Source of the DNA: Pseudomonadota bacterium
GTDB lineage: Bacteria > Pseudomonadota > Alphaproteobacteria > Rhizobiales > Xanthobacteraceae
Assembly (NCBI GenBank): GCA_023391175.1
Contig: JAEWBL010000611.1
Coordinates: 1 to 6,956 of the forward strand
Direction of reading: 5' to 3'
DNA: 6,956 nucleotides
Shown: in pieces, positions 5,575 through 6,956 of the stretch
Layout of the letters: the number at the start of each line of letters is the position of its first letter
Numbering within the stretch: the stretch's first letter is position 1
Program-made: the position numbers and the translations under genes
The notes under the pieces: generated by a model
Seen by the model: only the letters and a program-made list of their open reading frames with translations
Database searches by the model: none
What the model was told of the DNA's origin: nothing

Positions 5575-6956
5575 TCACGGGACGCCGCGCTCCGGGTCGG
5601 GGTGCCCGTCGATCCTCATCTGGAACACGAAATAGGTCGGCGAGCAGAAACCGTTTTCCTGCGCCACGCGGGCCGCGCCGGGCAGATCGGGCGGCAGCGC
5701 CTGACACATGAAATCCTCCCGGCAGAATCGTCCGTCGCCACAGGCGGGACGATTGCCGCGGGCGACACTGGCGCCGAGGCATTTCGCGAAATTGTCGGTC
5801 GCGACGCACAGGTCGAAGGCCTTGCCGCCGACGAAGGCGCAGATTTCCCGCATCGGGCCGGCGTTCCCACGGCTCGTGAAGGCACGCTCCTCCGCCGTGC
5901 ATTGTCGGTACGCCGAGCCGCCGGGCACCCCGAGCTTAGCCGGCCGGCAGGTATAGGAGGACGGAGAGGCGGAAGTGGCCGAACTGTTGATCTGCCGCAC
6001 GATCCGGAAGCGATCGAGATAGGGCGCGGCGCCCGGCACCAGCGCGCCTGACAGGCAGGCCATGCCGGATACGAGGCCGCTGGACCGCTTTGGCATACAT
6101 TGCCCGGTGCCGAGGGGCAGGCGCGGATTGTGCGCGATGACTTCGCAGGAGAGGCCCTCGCCGCAGCGCCAGCTGGCGTGAAACGCAGCTTCGTCCTGCG
6201 GGGCCAGGCAGGCCATGGTCGCTGCCGCGGTTCCCGGGACGGCCCGCGCAGGCCGCGACCAGTCGGCGGCCGGTGCGATGGACAGCGGACGGAAGGGATC
6301 CGGCGCGTGGCCCGCCGCCAGCGCGGCCAGATAGGCCCGGCGTCGCGCGTCGTCGGCATGAAGATGGGGGGAAAGGGGAATCTTGACCACGTTCAACGGC
6401 GACGTGCCCGGCTCGTCATACCCGATGAGATGGAAGCCGGCGGTCGCAGCGCCCTGATGGCAGCCGGTGCAGGTGTTGTCGTCGAGGCGCGCGATCAGTC
6501 CGGCGGGTGATGCGACATAGCCGAGCGATTCGTAGGGCAGATCGGCGAAATCCGCCGGCGTGAAAAGCGCGGCGAAGGGGTGGTTGGCCGTGCGCGCACT
6601 ACCGAAGGTGGAGAAGGAGAGCGCCTTCTCGGCCAGGAAGGCATCCGGCAGCTGGTAGACGCCGCGATCGATCTCGGCGAAGTGGCCGCGGACATAGTCC
6701 ACGAGCCTAGCCTTGAGCGCCGCATCCGCCGACAGTCGCGCGACGTCCGGTGTGTTCTCGAGCGGCTTCGGGACCAATTGATCGCCATCGATGCGAAAGA
6801 CGCGCATCAGATAGATGGCCTGGCCGCCGAGCTCGGTTTCCATGCCCGAGGGCAGGCGCACCACCTGCGCATTGATTTCGACCTGCCGGAGCGAAAGCCC
6901 CCGGAGCGGACCGGCCGCCAGCCAGCCGGCCATGTCGCCGGGGGTCGGACGAGGGG
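5575..6956 (-). CDS. Cysteine-rich protein with a single CxxCH haem motif, function unknown, N-terminus beyond window
   Basis: The frame is open from the right edge to TGA at 5577-5575. The first in-frame ATG (6933) sits within PGDMAGWLAAGPL, which reads like mid-protein, and codons continue upstream to the edge, so the true start and any signal peptide are probably outside the window. Counting from that Met (452 residues), NTCTGCHQ (153-160) has a c-type haem motif with C155, C158 and H159. Fourteen further cysteines follow between 242 and 430, an even number that suits disulfide bonds in the periplasm. SPHLHADDARRRAYLAALAAG (189-208 region) looks like a conserved helix. Near the C-terminus CGEGLSC (257-263) and CGDGRFC (398-404) look like repeats of one unit. 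Single-CxxCH conserved hypothetical proteins of this style occur in Hyphomicrobiales (from memory, not checked). It is probably an exported redox or haem protein; no substrate or partner is visible, and no link to the neighbouring polysaccharide genes is evident. Confidence 0.82.
   Translation of the reverse strand, partial: PRPTPGDMAGWLAAGPLRGLSLRQVEINAQVVRLPSGMETELGGQAIYLMRVFRIDGDQLVPKPLENTPDVARLSADAALKARLVDYVRGHFAEIDRGVYQLPDAFLAEKALSFSTFGSARTANHPFAALFTPADFADLPYESLGYVASPAGLIARLDDNTCTGCHQGAATAGFHLIGYDEPGTSPLNVVKIPLSPHLHADDARRRAYLAALAAGHAPDPFRPLSIAPAADWSRPARAVPGTAAATMACLAPQDEAAFHASWRCGEGLSCEVIAHNPRLPLGTGQCMPKRSSGLVSGMACLSGALVPGAAPYLDRFRIVRQINSSATSASPSSYTCRPAKLGVPGGSAYRQCTAEERAFTSRGNAGPMREICAFVGGKAFDLCVATDNFAKCLGASVARGNRPACGDGRFCREDFMCQALPPDLPGAARVAQENGFCSPTYFVFQMRIDGHPDPERGVP

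Noticed and set aside
1..6956. Search for tRNA, rRNA, CRISPR arrays, insertion sequences and phage or attachment sites
   Set aside because: No tandem spaced repeats, transposase-like proteins, terminal repeats or tRNA-like cloverleafs were seen by eye; subtle non-coding RNAs cannot be excluded without a covariance search.

Overview
The window is high-GC DNA with a compact layout. Protein families and codon use (strong preference for G or C in the third position) suggest an alphaproteobacterium, probably Hyphomicrobiales and perhaps close to Xanthobacteraceae. That placement is an inference from protein style and was not computed. Five substantial genes are supported. Four lie on the minus strand and one on the plus strand, and the genes at both window edges are cut off.

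Layout. (1) Positions 1-923, minus: N-terminal two thirds of a circularly permuted ATP-grasp protein (DUF404/DUF407 type); its C-terminus and likely partner genes lie off the left edge. (2) A 170-nt divergent intergenic region with a sigma-54-like -24/-12 element facing the ATP-grasp gene. (3) 1094-1846, plus: a stand-alone molybdopterin-binding (MoCF / CinA N-terminal) protein. (4) 1853-2890, minus: UDP-glucuronate 4-epimerase family protein, convergent with gene 3 and only 6 nt away; a strong hairpin sits at the junction. (5) About 630 nt without a large gene, holding a possible 27-codon membrane peptide, several inverted repeats and a terminator-like hairpin. (6) 3525-4991, minus: a polyprenyl-phosphate hexose-1-phosphate transferase (WcaJ/PssY/ExoY superfamily) that starts an exopolysaccharide or capsule repeat unit. 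(7) About 580 nt of non-coding DNA, much of it near 43% GC, with a good promoter for the transferase and a palindrome. (8) 5575 to the right edge, minus: most of an exported-type, cysteine-rich protein with a single CxxCH haem motif and no family that can be named with confidence.

How the genes fit together. The epimerase (UDP-GlcA to UDP-GalA) and the priming transferase both point to surface polysaccharide synthesis. They lie on the same strand but are separated by about 630 nt and a terminator-like structure, so they are probably separate transcription units. The ATP-grasp, MoCF and cytochrome-like genes have no evident link to that pathway. Nothing mobile, no CRISPR array and no tRNA or rRNA was seen. 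The most novel items are the cysteine-rich CxxCH protein, the small membrane-peptide candidate, and the AT-rich control region in front of the transferase.
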